Of a stretch of 47,462 nucleotides of DNA, positions 10,115 through 23,471 are shown piece after piece. The position numbers were made by a program, and so were the translations under genes. The stretch lies in NCBI GenBank assembly GCA_040357565.1, contig JBDODJ010000082.1; one strand, 5' to 3'. A model generated the notes under the pieces. That model did no database searches. It saw only the letters and a list, made by a program, of their open reading frames with translations, and was not told the DNA's origin. Source of the stretch: Cercozoa sp. M6MM. Its lineage: Eukaryota > Endomyxa: Ascetosporea. Numbering within the stretch: position 1 is the first letter of the stretch; every line of letters starts with the position of its first letter.

Positions 10115-10624
10115 ATGGCGAATGGCCAGAAACGACTCTCGAGAGCGGGAAAACGCGTCCTTTCAAAGCTGCCGTGCACGCGACTGGACACAAGCGCCAT
10201 CGATATCGATACCAACTGCCCCGAAGCGACGACTCCGCTGATAAATTTATCGCGGCTTGATTCCTCCGAGCGAGAGGACCCGCGTGTCTACTTTGAATTG
10301 GGCGATGACGATGCTGCAGCTTGGAAGGCGCTGCGCGCACAGGAGGCTCGAATCCGCGCTCGCGAACACAGGCTCGCACTCGCTCGAGCCGAAGCAGAAG
10401 CACAGGAGGAAGCGCGAGCTCTAGCCGAGGCAGCTGCGCAGGCACGGGCTGAGGCACGGGCTGCGCATCTGGCGGAACAGAGACGACAAAGCGCGCGACA
10501 GGCGGCCGCAAAACGTGCCAAGTATCTCAAGCTGTGGCAAGCCTTTGCCGACCGTCAGAACTACCCGCATCCGTGCGGAATGGAGGCATGCGATGCTTTT
10601 GGCTTCTTTCATAGTTTCTTTTGA
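10115..10624 (+). CDS. Alanine/glutamate-rich coiled-coil protein, single exon
   Basis: An uninterrupted frame gives 169 residues from the first ATG (MANGQKRLSRAGKRVL). The N-terminal half is Ser/Asp/Thr-containing and unstructured-looking (LDSSEREDPRVYFELGDDDA). Residues about 65-150 form an Ala-, Arg- and Glu-rich long helix (ALRAQEARIRAREHRLALAR, EAEAQEEARALAEAAAQ), very likely a coiled coil. The C-terminus (LKLWQAFADRQNYPHPCGME) could be a short folded tail. It is one of the few intronless genes here. The function is unknown. It ends 88 bp before the convergent helicase gene. Confidence 0.7.
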   Translation: MANGQKRLSRAGKRVLSKLPCTRLDTSAIDIDTNCPEATTPLINLSRLDSSEREDPRVYFELGDDDAAAWKALRAQEARIRAREHRLALARAEAEAQEEARALAEAAAQARAEARAAHLAEQRRQSARQAAAKRAKYLKLWQAFADRQNYPHPCGMEACDAFGFFHSFF

Positions 10625-10712
10625 CCCGCCGGGCGGGGCCGACTATAAGCTTAGTCGTAATGTTTTTGGCCCTTATAATCGAGACACTTTAACAAATTCG
10701 ACATTGGAGACA

Positions 10713-13700
10713 CTACTTCGGCTCGTGAGCCTGAACTAACCATTTGATGCGAGCTGGTGTCTCGGCCTCATCCCGATCTTGAATCATGAACAAAAAAGCT
10801 GCTGAGAGACTCAGATTCAATCTCTGTCTGGTAGCGACAAGGATCTGCACAGGGCCCAACGCACAAGTAAACTCACAAGCCGAACCGAGAAAGACCTCGC
10901 ACAAGTGCCTCCTACCATCTACATCGCGGAGAAGTGTGTTGTCGCGACCAAACACGGCAAGCATGTGGTTGGCTCTCGTAAGGGCAACGTTCATGCGGCG
11001 AGATTCTTCACACACGCAAATTTACAAGCAGGCATTGTTTTATGGGGGTCAGTGTAATATAAGTTGACGCACCAGTGAGAAAACGATAGTTTGAAGTGCG
11101 TACGCAGGACAGCAACACAATATCAAAGCAGGCGCCTGCGTTTTAACATTCATTGAAACAGAATAATATCAAACAGTAAAGTCACAAGAGTGATACGCTG
11201 TGCAGTGTCGCTGTCGATTGTATGGAAGGCCAACCTCTCCCAAATCTTCGTCTGGTAGCGTCGGAATTCATACTTTTCCAACAGATGTTTCACCTGACAC
11301 ACATAGTATCATCAACGCAGACCTTGCATTGATGTGCGTGGATCTACTGTACCATCGTCTTCATGAGTCGAATCTGGCCTGTGTAGGGCGACAAAAAGCC
11401 AATGCTCGGCACTGCTTTGATCCAATTGCCTGCGATGGCGTCACGAGCGGAGTCCAAAATACGCTCAAGGTGCTTGGCAACGGCCCTGGCCTACCAAAGA
11501 ACACGAATCTTGACCATACCGGGAGCGTCAACTTGACTGCACAATACCTCCTTGTAGTTCTTGTATGACTGGTTCTGACAGATCTCCTCTGCACTGTCAC
11601 GAACGAAAACAAATCGGATCGTGTCTGTTGAAACAAATTAACTCATAAGTGCGCACATCTTCACACAAACTACAGTCTGACCAAAATGACGGCGAAGCTT
11701 TGACTCGTAGAGCCAGAAAAACTGGTGCTCCCACTGGTACTAACGAAAGCGAACAGTGGACAAACAAAAGCAAGGAGGAGAGTGAATGCACCTCATATGT
11801 GCTGACCTCGGCGCTATCGATGACATCGACACCGGTGTGCTTTCGGCGAAGATCGGCGATTCGCGGGTCCATTCTGTCCTGCCTCTGCAGTGCGACTGTG
11901 TGGTAACCCTTGTCCTTCGAAAGCCACACAAGCATACGCATGAACACAATTATTGTCAGTCAATGTACCATCAGTCGCTCGAATAGAGAAATCTGAAACG
12001 CGGGGATGGGCATCAGACTGGCCGGCACCGTTGCCTATATATGCATACAGTCATTCTATAAAGATTTATACGTAAGGTTGGTGAAGATGCATACTACCTG
12101 CAGACGAGTCGGGTCGCCCAGTAGCACGAACTTGTCACGACCAAGCGACACAGGAATCAAAGCCTGATACTCGTGCAACCTCACGGCGTCATCAATGACT
12201 ACGAAGAATACATGCACTATGCGATGGAGAGGAATACTGCAATGTACCCACTAAGTCGGGCTGCCATTTCGCACGCAGCTTGCCGGCAGCGGAAACCGTG
12301 CAGAAATGCAGCCTAGACGACCTACTATCATACCCATGCGCTGCACTTTTGATGTCCTCCACGCCGCCTTTCGTCGGTGCACACACCAGCACTGTCTTTT
12401 GGAGTGTCTGCAGGTGAAAAAACGACTCAGTACCCCATAGATTGGCAGAAAAATAGATCACCTGAGAATAGAACGTGAGCATCGCATTGATCAGTTGCAA
12501 CTTGTCTACAGCAAGAACACGAGTGGCTCGTCCCTCTATAAAAGACGAAAACTGTACCAGATTCGGTGCCAGGTGGTGTGCGAATCAATGTGACATGTTC
12601 GCTCTGATCGCACGCGCGCTGCAATGCGTCGCGCTGCGACTTGTTTAGGTTCCGGCTCAGCACACCAAGTGCCTGCGCAACCGAGCAAAATATGCAAAGT
12701 GTAAACACACACACACACACCATACACAGCACAGTGATTACCTCTTTCTCATTGTTAGACAGTGGGACAGCAAAAAAATTAAAATTGGCGGCAGCGTCGG
12801 CCAGAAGAAACGCCTGATTCGCCTTCAAACCTTCGATGGAATCAAAGTAGCGCTTCGTGTCGGTTCTGGGTACACAGACTCCAGTCAGTCAGGCCATGCA
12901 GATCGATCGATCAAGCACACAGTACAGTGAATGGAGATAGCGCAGCTTGACTCGAGGACATTCACTCTGCGACTGTGCTTGACGCATAGCGCGCGAGAAC
13001 GGGTGATTTTCTTCCGCCATCCACTCGATTTCCAGACAGGTTCCAAAGCGACCCGCAATGAAGCCGAACACTGCGTTGCGAGTTTGTACCGGATCCTCGA
13101 AGGACAGCAACACGATACCGTTAGGGATCAAGCCCTGAAAGATGCCAACGTAACAAAGCAGACACCCTATTGTTTGAATCAATCAGAGAGCACCTTGAGA
13201 CTTTCGCTGCTTTCAAACTCGGGATTGAGCTCACCGACGATAAAGTGCCGAACTTTGTCCTCTCCAGGCATAAACAAAGGCACCGCATCGTGACAAGGTT
13301 TCCTCGCTTGCATGCTGTTCTCAACAAGAAGGAACTATCCCACCACTGATTGCTGCGCAAGATATAACCGGTACCCGTGCGGACCCTCCAAGATGTTCGC
13401 CCAATCTCTGGCTTGCAGCTCGAACAAACCTGGGACGCCAAGAAATCTAACCTGATGTTTCTTCGTGTTCAAACAACAAGATGAGACAAAACGAACGACT
13501 GAAGCCGGTGTCGTAAGTCTGTAGCGACTTAGCGACTTGCGTGAACGCATCGCTATGCCCGTGTTTGTGCTCGTACTGCTCGAAAGAACGTTGCGGCGAT
13601 GAGCGGAGTAGCTTATCCTTGAACAGCTCAAAGCTTTGTTCTTCAGGGACCATCAAGGTCGGTCCAAATCTGCACAGTAGGAAAGAAAGAAAAAAATCAC

Positions 13701-13758
13701 AGAGAACAAAAAGCAAAAAGCAAGCAAAACAACAAACACACCCAGTCCTCCAGCTCAT
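10713..13758 (-). CDS. UPF1/SEN1-like superfamily 1 helicase with altered ATP-binding motifs
   Basis: A many-exon gene encodes an SF1B-type RNA/DNA helicase core. In order it shows LNKSQRDALQRACDQ (Q-motif region), a Walker A-like TPPGTES (exon 12558-12672), VLVCAPTKGGVEDI (motif Ia, 12334-12407), VVIDDAVRLHEYQALIPV (motif II) and LLGDPTRLQ (motif III, both in 12098-12217). Then come SLFERLM (11969-12034), LQRQDRMDPRIADL (motif IV), IGFLSPYTGQIRLMK, DIVLLSCVRTS (motif V) and RRMNVALTRANHML (motif VI). The lysine of GxGKT and the Glu of DEAx are not present as usual (PPGTES, IDDA), so ATPase activity is doubtful. The likely start is the short exon 13742-13758 (MSWRTG). Exons between 12850 and 13669 and the last border near 10860 are approximate. 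The order, spacing and sequence of the motifs make the family call firm. Confidence 0.82.
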
Positions 13759-14111
13759 TTGCCGTAAAATTGAGGCTAATAACAGCCGTGCGCCAGTTTT
13801 AATTCCGATTACAGTGGGACTCTACCCTCAATAATGCAGTATCGATACCGTACAGGACAATTGAAGCAATTTTCTGTTTTTGTTTTTCCAAAGCGATCCG
13901 AACGGTGCGTGAAAAATGCTTAAAGTGAAGTTGTCATAGCGCTGCATCTGCGTCTGCTAGCAGTGACGAACTGCTACTCGACTACAGCACATCTTTATAC
14001 ACAAACTGTACAGTTTGTTTAGTAGCGCAGGTTTAATCAAAGGCCATGTCATGTGTTTGACGTTAGTGAGGGTGGCGTTGCTTGCAAATTGATGCACGGC
14101 ATATACTCGGC
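13759..14111. other. Intergenic gap (helicase start to 7TM gene end)
   Basis: This 353-bp stretch holds the upstream region of the helicase and the 3' end of the 7TM gene, both on the minus strand. I see no gene or clear element in it. Confidence 0.45.
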
Positions 14112-16719
<2,608 letters not shown>

Positions 16720-17014
16720 GTACTTTCTTGCCACTCCGCCATGAACCTATCCAGACACGACTGACATCACATGCACAGGTAGTGATCACACATTGGACGA
16801 ACCACAGAGATGCAACTGATCGCCAGATGCGTCAGCAAGAGACCCGTTCGAAGTCGAGGCATCGGAGAGCTTGCCTTGCCTTTGCCTAAAGTTGTGAAGC
16901 AAGCTTAAAACTGTCCGAAAACACTGAGGGTTGATGATGCAATGAATGTTCGATCAATCAACGTCACTTTGTTGTTTTTCAGTATGATTGGGTTCTGCTA
17001 CTGGAACAATGCAG

Positions 17015-17285
17015 CTGCAATCGTACCTTTGTTAAGCAGAACGCACGTGGCCCTTGTGCGATCAAACAACTGTAGGATCTGGGTTCGGCATATTTGGGGA
17101 TCATTTTCGCCAGCCAACGCGTTCTCGATAGTCAGTCACAACCCAATTCCCGACGATGACATCACCTAGCGGTGCCAAACACCACTCATTGGGAAACTTT
17201 TGGAAGCCGACAGCGCTGACTCTGCCACGCAGCTCCTTCAACATGCTCTCGGCTATGCCAGCAGCGTCTTTAACGCAGTAAACTT
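17015..17285 (-). CDS. Unassigned coding segment(s) upstream of the 7TM gene
   Basis: Two minus-strand stretches look like real exons. One (about 17123-17283) reads VYCVKDAAGIAESMLKELRG then FPNEWCLAPLGDVIVGNWVV. The other (about 17024-17074) reads LFDRTRATCVLLNK. They join in phase 0 across a 49-nt intron. The pattern LGD...VVTDY...LFDRTRA is faintly like the C-terminal part of pepsin-type aspartic proteases, but I see no DTG/DSG site. They may be N-terminal exons of the 7TM gene or the remains of a separate gene; no start or stop was assigned. Confidence 0.4.
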
Positions 17286-17436
17286 TCGAACGTGTTTATG
17301 TACTCGAGTTTTCCCGTAGTTTTTGCTTACAGTAGTTTTTCGTGCGATGTATGCTCAAAGTCAGTGTAAAAGTAACGTAACTACCGTACGTGACGTAGCC
17401 AACACTACAGTAGTTCGGAGGTACGGTAGGGCACAC

Positions 17437-18061
17437 TCACTGAGTCTTGCGTTTCGTTGCCGAGGTAGGCGGACGCATCAGTACGCTGCACAGGTCGCGG
17501 ATCGCCAGCAACGGAATGCTGCGCACATAGGACACAAAGGGACTGACAAAAATAACAAGTGGACTCGTCAGTGCGTACATGATCCACATGGCGTTGGGCA
17601 GCAGGAACATCTGCAGGAACTCCTGCTGCGACACGGGCAGTCCGTCCTGGGAGATTTCGAGCGTCACGTTGGCCATGTAGGACACGGTCTTCCACAGCAC
17701 CATCGTGTTGACCACCAAGAAGGTCTGACCAATGATTGCTTCTAGTACAGGGGAAGGGGTGCGGGGAAGGGGTAACTCACCAGTGCAGACGCACGCGGCG
17801 ACGACTTGCGACGCAGAGCAGCGACACAGAAGAGCGCAATCTCGACGATGCACATGACCTGCATAATCACAGGCGCCAGTGCCGACGCATCGCCGTACTC
17901 GGGGTCGATTTTCACATACACCTGTAACACAGTAGCAGGATACACTGCCCTCTGTTTCAAGGACACACGACCAAGTGGCGGTACCGGATGGGCAGGGAAG
18001 TACTCGGCCAGATCACCTCCCGGTAGTGAGCGCGGTCGCAGGAAAATGAAAGCCACGTCAT
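17437..18061 (-). CDS. Multi-pass ER membrane protein, possibly EXPERA (EBP/TMEM97-like)
   Basis: Exons 17437-17741 and 17777-17921, plus an upstream exon from about 18010, give a small multi-pass protein. It shows VYVKIDPEYGDAS, hydrophobic IMQVMCIVEIALFCVAAL, IIGQTFLVVNTMVLW, then FLLPNAMWIMYALTSPLVIF, ending in KRKTQ. The last five residues fit a KxKxx-type ER retrieval signal. The layout (DP motif before a helix, LPN-W helix near the end) recalls the emopamil-binding/EXPERA group of sterol-related ER proteins, but this is a weak resemblance. A start at ATG 18059-18061 is in frame; exons further upstream (to about 18230) are possible. Confidence 0.5.
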
Positions 18062-18380
18062 ACAGCACCATGAGTGAGGACTAACGTGCACGGCAGCGTC
18101 ACAATCATGCAGCAAAGCAGCAAAGCAAGGACAACGAAACAAGTCTGTACCAGCAAGCCCCAGACTGAGTGCAAAACTGAAACCATTTCCGTTTGATAGC
18201 ACTTTTACAGGCTGGAAAGATAGCAAGCACACTGGCACACTAACGCTTGTGGTGTAACTTCCAAATGCAGTTTTTGTAATTCTCGCACCGGCAGTACAGC
18301 AAAAAAAATAAATCCGCTTGTATCATTGCTCGAATACATGTAGCACACAGCTAGTGGCTGACAGCTCTGCGAGTTTTGTT

Positions 18381-20859
18381 TCAGCAAAGTTCATCAAGGG
18401 AGTCGGATGATGAAGAGGAGAGGTCGACATTGAAGGCCTTGTATGCTCCCAAATTTACACTGTCGCTCGCTGCATCCCGGCCAGTATGTTGACTCACCCC
18501 CTCTGGAGTCGGGCTAGCGTCCATCTTTTTGGCGTCCTTGGTCGGAGAAACACAGACAACGCTTCTCCTCGGACTGCTTGGGTGAATGGTCTTTGGCTGC
18601 GCGACGAGTTCGATTCGCGCGAAGCTCTCACCGTCGCATGCCAGTTTGCGAGGAAGTGTGTGCGACTGCGAGCGCGAGTGCGACGGCGTTGACTTCGAAG
18701 TGCTTCGTGCACTCGGCAGTGGCGAAGAGTACAAACGCACATGCAGCAGTTCGGCTAGCCCCTTCAGTCGCTCTCGCGTCTCCATAGCATTTGCATCTCT
18801 ACCCAGAAATAAGAAAATTTAGAATGCTCGGTGCGGACGAAAACAAAATTTAGTACTGTATGGTACCCTGGAGTTTGCAAGAGGGCGTTCATGTCATTCA
18901 GCAGTCGCGAGATGGCCAATTTGACCTCGTCTTCCGGTTCTTCGCGGTGCTGCAAGTTCTCCACGACCTGTCGCGCCTCGCGAAGCTGCTTCTGAAGTTC
19001 CCTGACCTCGCGCTGCAGTCGCTGCTGTTCGTTTCGAAGAGCGAGGTTTCCAGTGGGATGAAAGCTCTCTGCAATTTTCGACGTCGACGTTATCGCAGCA
19101 GGTGAGGTTTTTGGGCGCTTTGTGAGCACTGGAGCCGAGGCACTCTTCTTGGGTCCGCGCTGAGTCAATGGTCGCGCCGAAGTGAGCGAACTGATGCTGC
19201 TGCTGTCCATTCGTTGCAATGCGAGTGCCTGTTTCAAGGTCGCAGAGAGTGTATATAAATCTCAAGCGGAATCTCAGTCAGACATGATATGTACTGTACC
19301 GAGGCTAAAGCAGCCGGCGTGGGAGGCGCGAAGGTGTCGAGCTCCTTGCTTCGTATCTTTCGGTACTCGTCAGCGAGAGCCGTGGCTTGCAGTGGGTGTG
19401 TGGCGCTGACGTGAGTTGTTCCCTTGTCCAGTTCAAGCACCGAGCAACTGGGCGTAACAACAATGTGCGAAGCAAAGCTCTCCGACTTCTTGAGACGCTG
19501 CTCTTTGGGAACATACAACTTCTGTGCGTTCTCAAATGCCAGTTTCTCCAACCGCGAGAGTTCATTGTCGACGTCGAGTCCTGTGAAGTCGTCTTCGTGG
19601 TCCAGCGGCCACACACCGTGCTGCTGTGCGCTTCTCACCGCTTCTTCCTCGTGTGCAATGCAGAAGTGAAGGAACTCCATGTGTCGCCGCAGCCACTGCT
19701 TCACATCTACGACTTCATTCACCAGAAACTGCCGTTCGTCGAGCTTTGCGTCCAAACGACGCTGTCTGTCATTGAGGCGACGCTGTAGCTTTTGCACATC
19801 TTTCTCGAGATTTGAAGAATGTGTTCGCAGGAAGTCCAGTTCCGACGCCACTGCCTTCTGGTTCAGTGCAGCGTCTTGAGCCGCACGCTCACTCTTTTTC
19901 TGAGCCTTTTTGAGGTCGCCTTCCACTCGGTGAAGTCGAAGCTGAAAGCCTCGCACTAGCTCTTGCTCGTGCCGACGTAGTATTTTTGCAGTGCTTTCTC
20001 GCAACGAATTGACCGCAGTGGTCACATTCGAAGCGATTCCGCGAACATTGCTCATCTCTTCGCTTGGATCAAACGTTGCGATGGAGTCAACGTCTTCTTT
20101 TCTCTCGTCCTCTGTTCGAAGTGAGGTGGTAGACGAGGATTCCAATGCCCGCAGTGCGTTGCGAAACACTCTTGTTGGTATCGGATGGATTCTCATCTGC
20201 GTCAGAGCCGACTTTAGTGTATCGTCGTCCTCAGTCGACAAATCGCCGATTGAAATACACGCCAGACTGGAAGCGGCGCTACCTTCTCGAGACTCACTGT
20301 TAATCTCATCAAGAGGAAGTGCGTTGGCAAGCTTCGTGTCAGAGGCTCGCACAATGCGTAAGAGTTGTTCCTGTTTGTGATACAGTGCGAAGGAACGTGC
20401 AATCTGTTTCAAGACCCAGGTGGTCGAGGTGAAATTAGTTTACCAACTGAGCGATTCGTTCCAAACACGCTTCAAGCTTTTCGCGAAGAAGACGTTGTCT
20501 GCGGAGTTGAATTTCGTCGCGCTGTTTCGCTTCAGTCGCTGCCTGCGCCTTGGCTGCTGCGATGAGACGAAATCGACGCAGGACATCGTTGTACATGACG
20601 CTGGTAGAACGACCACCGAGCGAGACGGTGCTAGCTTCCAACGATAACGCACGCTGCTCTCGCACCGACTCACAGGCTTCAACGAGGCCCGACTTTCCGC
20701 GCAGTGTCAGTGGACCAGGGCTGCTCAAAAACGACTATCAATGGAAACGTTAACAACAGGCAGCAACCAAAACTGAGTGCCAGGTCGCTCGATACCGATC
20801 ATCTCGCACTCGACTTCTGAAGCCTTTCGATTTCGCTTTCTGCATTGCACTCCGTGCAT
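18381..20859 (-). CDS. Large coiled-coil, Ser-rich protein
   Basis: Exons 20768 and up, 20444-about 20723, 19300-20403, 18867-19228 and 18381-18798 join in phase. The protein is mostly predicted helix. Coiled-coil stretches include LREKLEACLERIAQL, ILRRHEQELVRGFQLRLHRV, LEKDVQKLQRRLNDRQRR and LQREVRELQKQLREARQVV. Low-complexity segments follow (RPLTQRGPKKSASAPVLTK, PSHSRSQSHTLPRK). It ends with an acidic-Ser tail (NVDLSSSSSDSLDELC). No catalytic domain is visible; a scaffold or cytoskeletal role is only a guess. The 5' end is uncertain: ATG 20857-20859 is in frame, and coding potential continues to about 21020 without a clear start. Confidence 0.7.
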
Positions 20860-21229
20860 GAGCCTAATCTGGTGCTTTAAGCACAGCTGCGCGTGGTGTT
20901 GTACTGAGTGCAGTCGACGTGGGCGAAACGCTTCATTGAGCGTTTCCTGTAGGTTGGTCCTGAGATTGTCAGAGTACTGATCTCGAGCCTTAGGATTTGG
21001 AACTGAACTGGCTTGCAATTGGCCATCAATCAAGAAAGACGTTCAAGTCCGGTACTGCAGTTTCATGTTCTTACGAGTTTAGAGTGGCAAAACTAAGTGC
21101 GTTGCTTCAGTCCGGCCTTGTTTCTGTTTGCCCTTTTGAATTCAGTTTCAGTTCAAGTGAGGATTTCCCCACGCCCGCGTGCTTCTGCGCATCACGATCA
21201 TATTCAACAGTGAACATGACGGAATTCCC
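20860..21229. other. Possible 5' exon and spacer
   Basis: A minus-strand frame (ARDQYSDNLRTNLQETLNEA) continues upstream of the coiled-coil gene to about 21020 but meets a stop with no ATG. The rest, up to the stop codon of the next gene at 21230-21232, shows nothing I can support. Confidence 0.4.
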
Positions 21230-22933
21230 CTATGCCATGCGAAGGAATTTGTAATACAACTTTGCGGCGTTTGGGCTCAGGCTACAGAAAACAGGGTTGA
21301 ACGGAAAGCGCAGCACACGACTGCTTCGGGACTGAAAGTACTGTACCACTGAAGTGCTTATAGCGTCTTGAAGTAGTTTTTTTAGAGCGGGAACTTCGTG
21401 CTCTCTGGCAGCAACGTCGGCGATGGGCTGCAACGCCGCGTGATTCAGCAGAACCAACGTTGCTCCTTCGACGAGTTCACACGGCGAGGAGCTTTCCGTG
21501 TTTTTGGAGATGAAGAAGAGGTCCGGGTCGCGCATCGTTGCTTGAAGCACGTACAACAGAATGCAGCGCAGAGCGCACTTGGGCCCGTTTTGAAGCTTTT
21601 GTTGCAAACCGTGAACGCACGCTTGTATCAGGTGCACCGTCAAAGGTGCGTTGAGACTAGACAGCTCCAGGCGATTCTGGATGTCCAAAAGCAACGGGAT
21701 GCCAATCAAGTCGTCACAAGTCGGAAGCACTCGGAACCGCGCTTTACCGGCATCATTCACTTCGAGACCGAACACGTGGTAGTACTGCAAGCCCAAACGA
21801 TTTATCCCCTCTCGTAAGAAAGCAGAGAACCTGAGGAATTGAGACTGACCAGGGCAATGAGACGCGACTTGATGTCATTGTCAACTTTCGCAAACGCTTC
21901 CGCATCCAGATAAAACTCGTTGAAGTGTCTTATCGCATGGTAGGCAACGCAGAAATCCACCTTGCAGAACACGTGTTCGTTCGTCTTCAAGCACACAGCT
22001 TTGAGATCATCGCTTTGCAGGAGTCTGTCGAGCAATGTAATCCATCGAACGCCCAGTACTTCACCAAATGCGCCGAAGGTATCGAGAACGACAGCACGCA
22101 ATTCTTCTGCCTCAGGTGGGAACTCCACTCCCAGTAGGTAACAGTGTCTCAGTGCCGTCGCGAAGCTTTCTTGCAAGTCTTCCGGTGCCATGTCGTCTCC
22201 GACATGCGCATTCATGGTGAGGACCCAGATGAGCACACGAACATCTGGGGCTAGATCGCACCATGCTTCTGCCAAACCAGTTGCGTCCTCCTGGCCGACT
22301 GCAGCAACTGTACAATGCGCAGGTAAACGCTAAGACAGTTTTTAAACTGAAAGTCGTTCACAAACGTACGATCGAGTTGCCAGTAAAACAGAGGCAAGTC
22401 ATTGCTCTCCAGCGCTGGCAACAAGTCGTTGCGGAAGTGCGCATGTGCTTCACGAACCACAAGTGGCACACGATCACGTGGCAGATGGTCAAGTATTAAA
22501 TGCGACAGGTGCATCGATACATCGCGACCTATGTTACCAGGCAGCAGGGAAACTGTAAATTACTTGCGAGATGCAGGTAGACTGACAAACACCGTTGGTG
22601 TACCGTACCGCAAAAGTGTCGTGTAGTGTCAATGCAAGCCACATACATCAACAGGTCACAATGTCGCAAGAGCTGCTCTTCTTGTTGCATCTGCAGTTTC
22701 ACAAAGCTTGCAATCTCGTCACGAAGTAGATTTCTCATCTCTGTCGAGTCGTACTCTCCAAAAGAAGGCACCGATCTTGAGGTGCCACTGTTATTCGCCG
22801 AATCAGTAGAGCTTTCATTTGCACCGACCTCCACTCGGTATTCTCGATACTGTAGCAGGCACGAGCACATGAATTGTACAACGTCATCGAGGACGTTTCG
22901 GCGTTCTTCCCGGCTGGTAACCTCGTCTGCCAT
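21230..22933 (-). CDS. Tandem orphan family, member C
   Basis: This is the last of three tandem paralogues. It starts MADEVTSREERRNVLDD and ends YYKFLRMA. Exon 1 (22609-22933) encodes RRNVLDDVVQFMCSCLLQYR, a variable Ser/Glu-rich loop, then HCDLLMYVAC. It ends in phase 1 after HFCG, like the other two. Exon 2 has SMHLSHLILDHLP and ends in phase 1 after QLD. Exon 3 has AWCDLAPDVRVLIWVLTMNA and GVEFPPEAEELRAVVLD. Exon 4 has LQYYHVFGLEVNDAGKARF, RVLPTCDDLIGIPLLLDI, SSSPCELVEGATLVLLNH and a conserved tail FCSLSPNAAKL. No known domain, signal peptide or TM is evident; it looks soluble and alpha-helical. Of the three, C and B keep the full C-terminus. Confidence 0.8.
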
Positions 22934-23471
22934 CTTTTTCAGTTGCCGGAGCGCAGATTACGCCGAATTCTGCTACTGTATCGTGTTATAGTGAAAAGCA
23001 AGCTGAACTGTCATTGGCAGCAGTGAAACGCCGAAATGACGTTTCATCTCCTCGCGCCTCGCTCGCACTGAGCCGACCCGACGAAGAGATGCGACTAATG
23101 TTCCCTACAGTAGAACCGAACTCGAGCCTGTAGTAAAATGCTACGGTGCTCCACGGCTAGATCAATTTCAGACGGTAGACGAACTGATATTTCGTGCCCG
23201 TCGATACAGAAGCTTCGAATCAACGACTGACAGTTTTTCACGGTCAGACAGTGGCAGCATCGAGTTGTTTTCAAATTAAGTCAGTTCTACCAAAACCAAA
23301 CGGTACATGAACCAGCTGTACAGTTTCAAAAAGTGACGATGATACCAGTTCTTCAGAGACAGGTGCCGCCTCGTGGTGCTACAGCACATTACGGTTTAAT
23401 GGCTTCAACCGCGTTGGACTAGCGGAAGGTCGCAGTAAACCTGAGCAAAGGCTCAAGTTAGTGCAGGGAAA
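22934..23471. other. Intergenic gap between family members C and B
   Basis: This 538-bp spacer contains no open frame I can support. It must hold the promoter of C and the 3' end of B. Confidence 0.5.
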
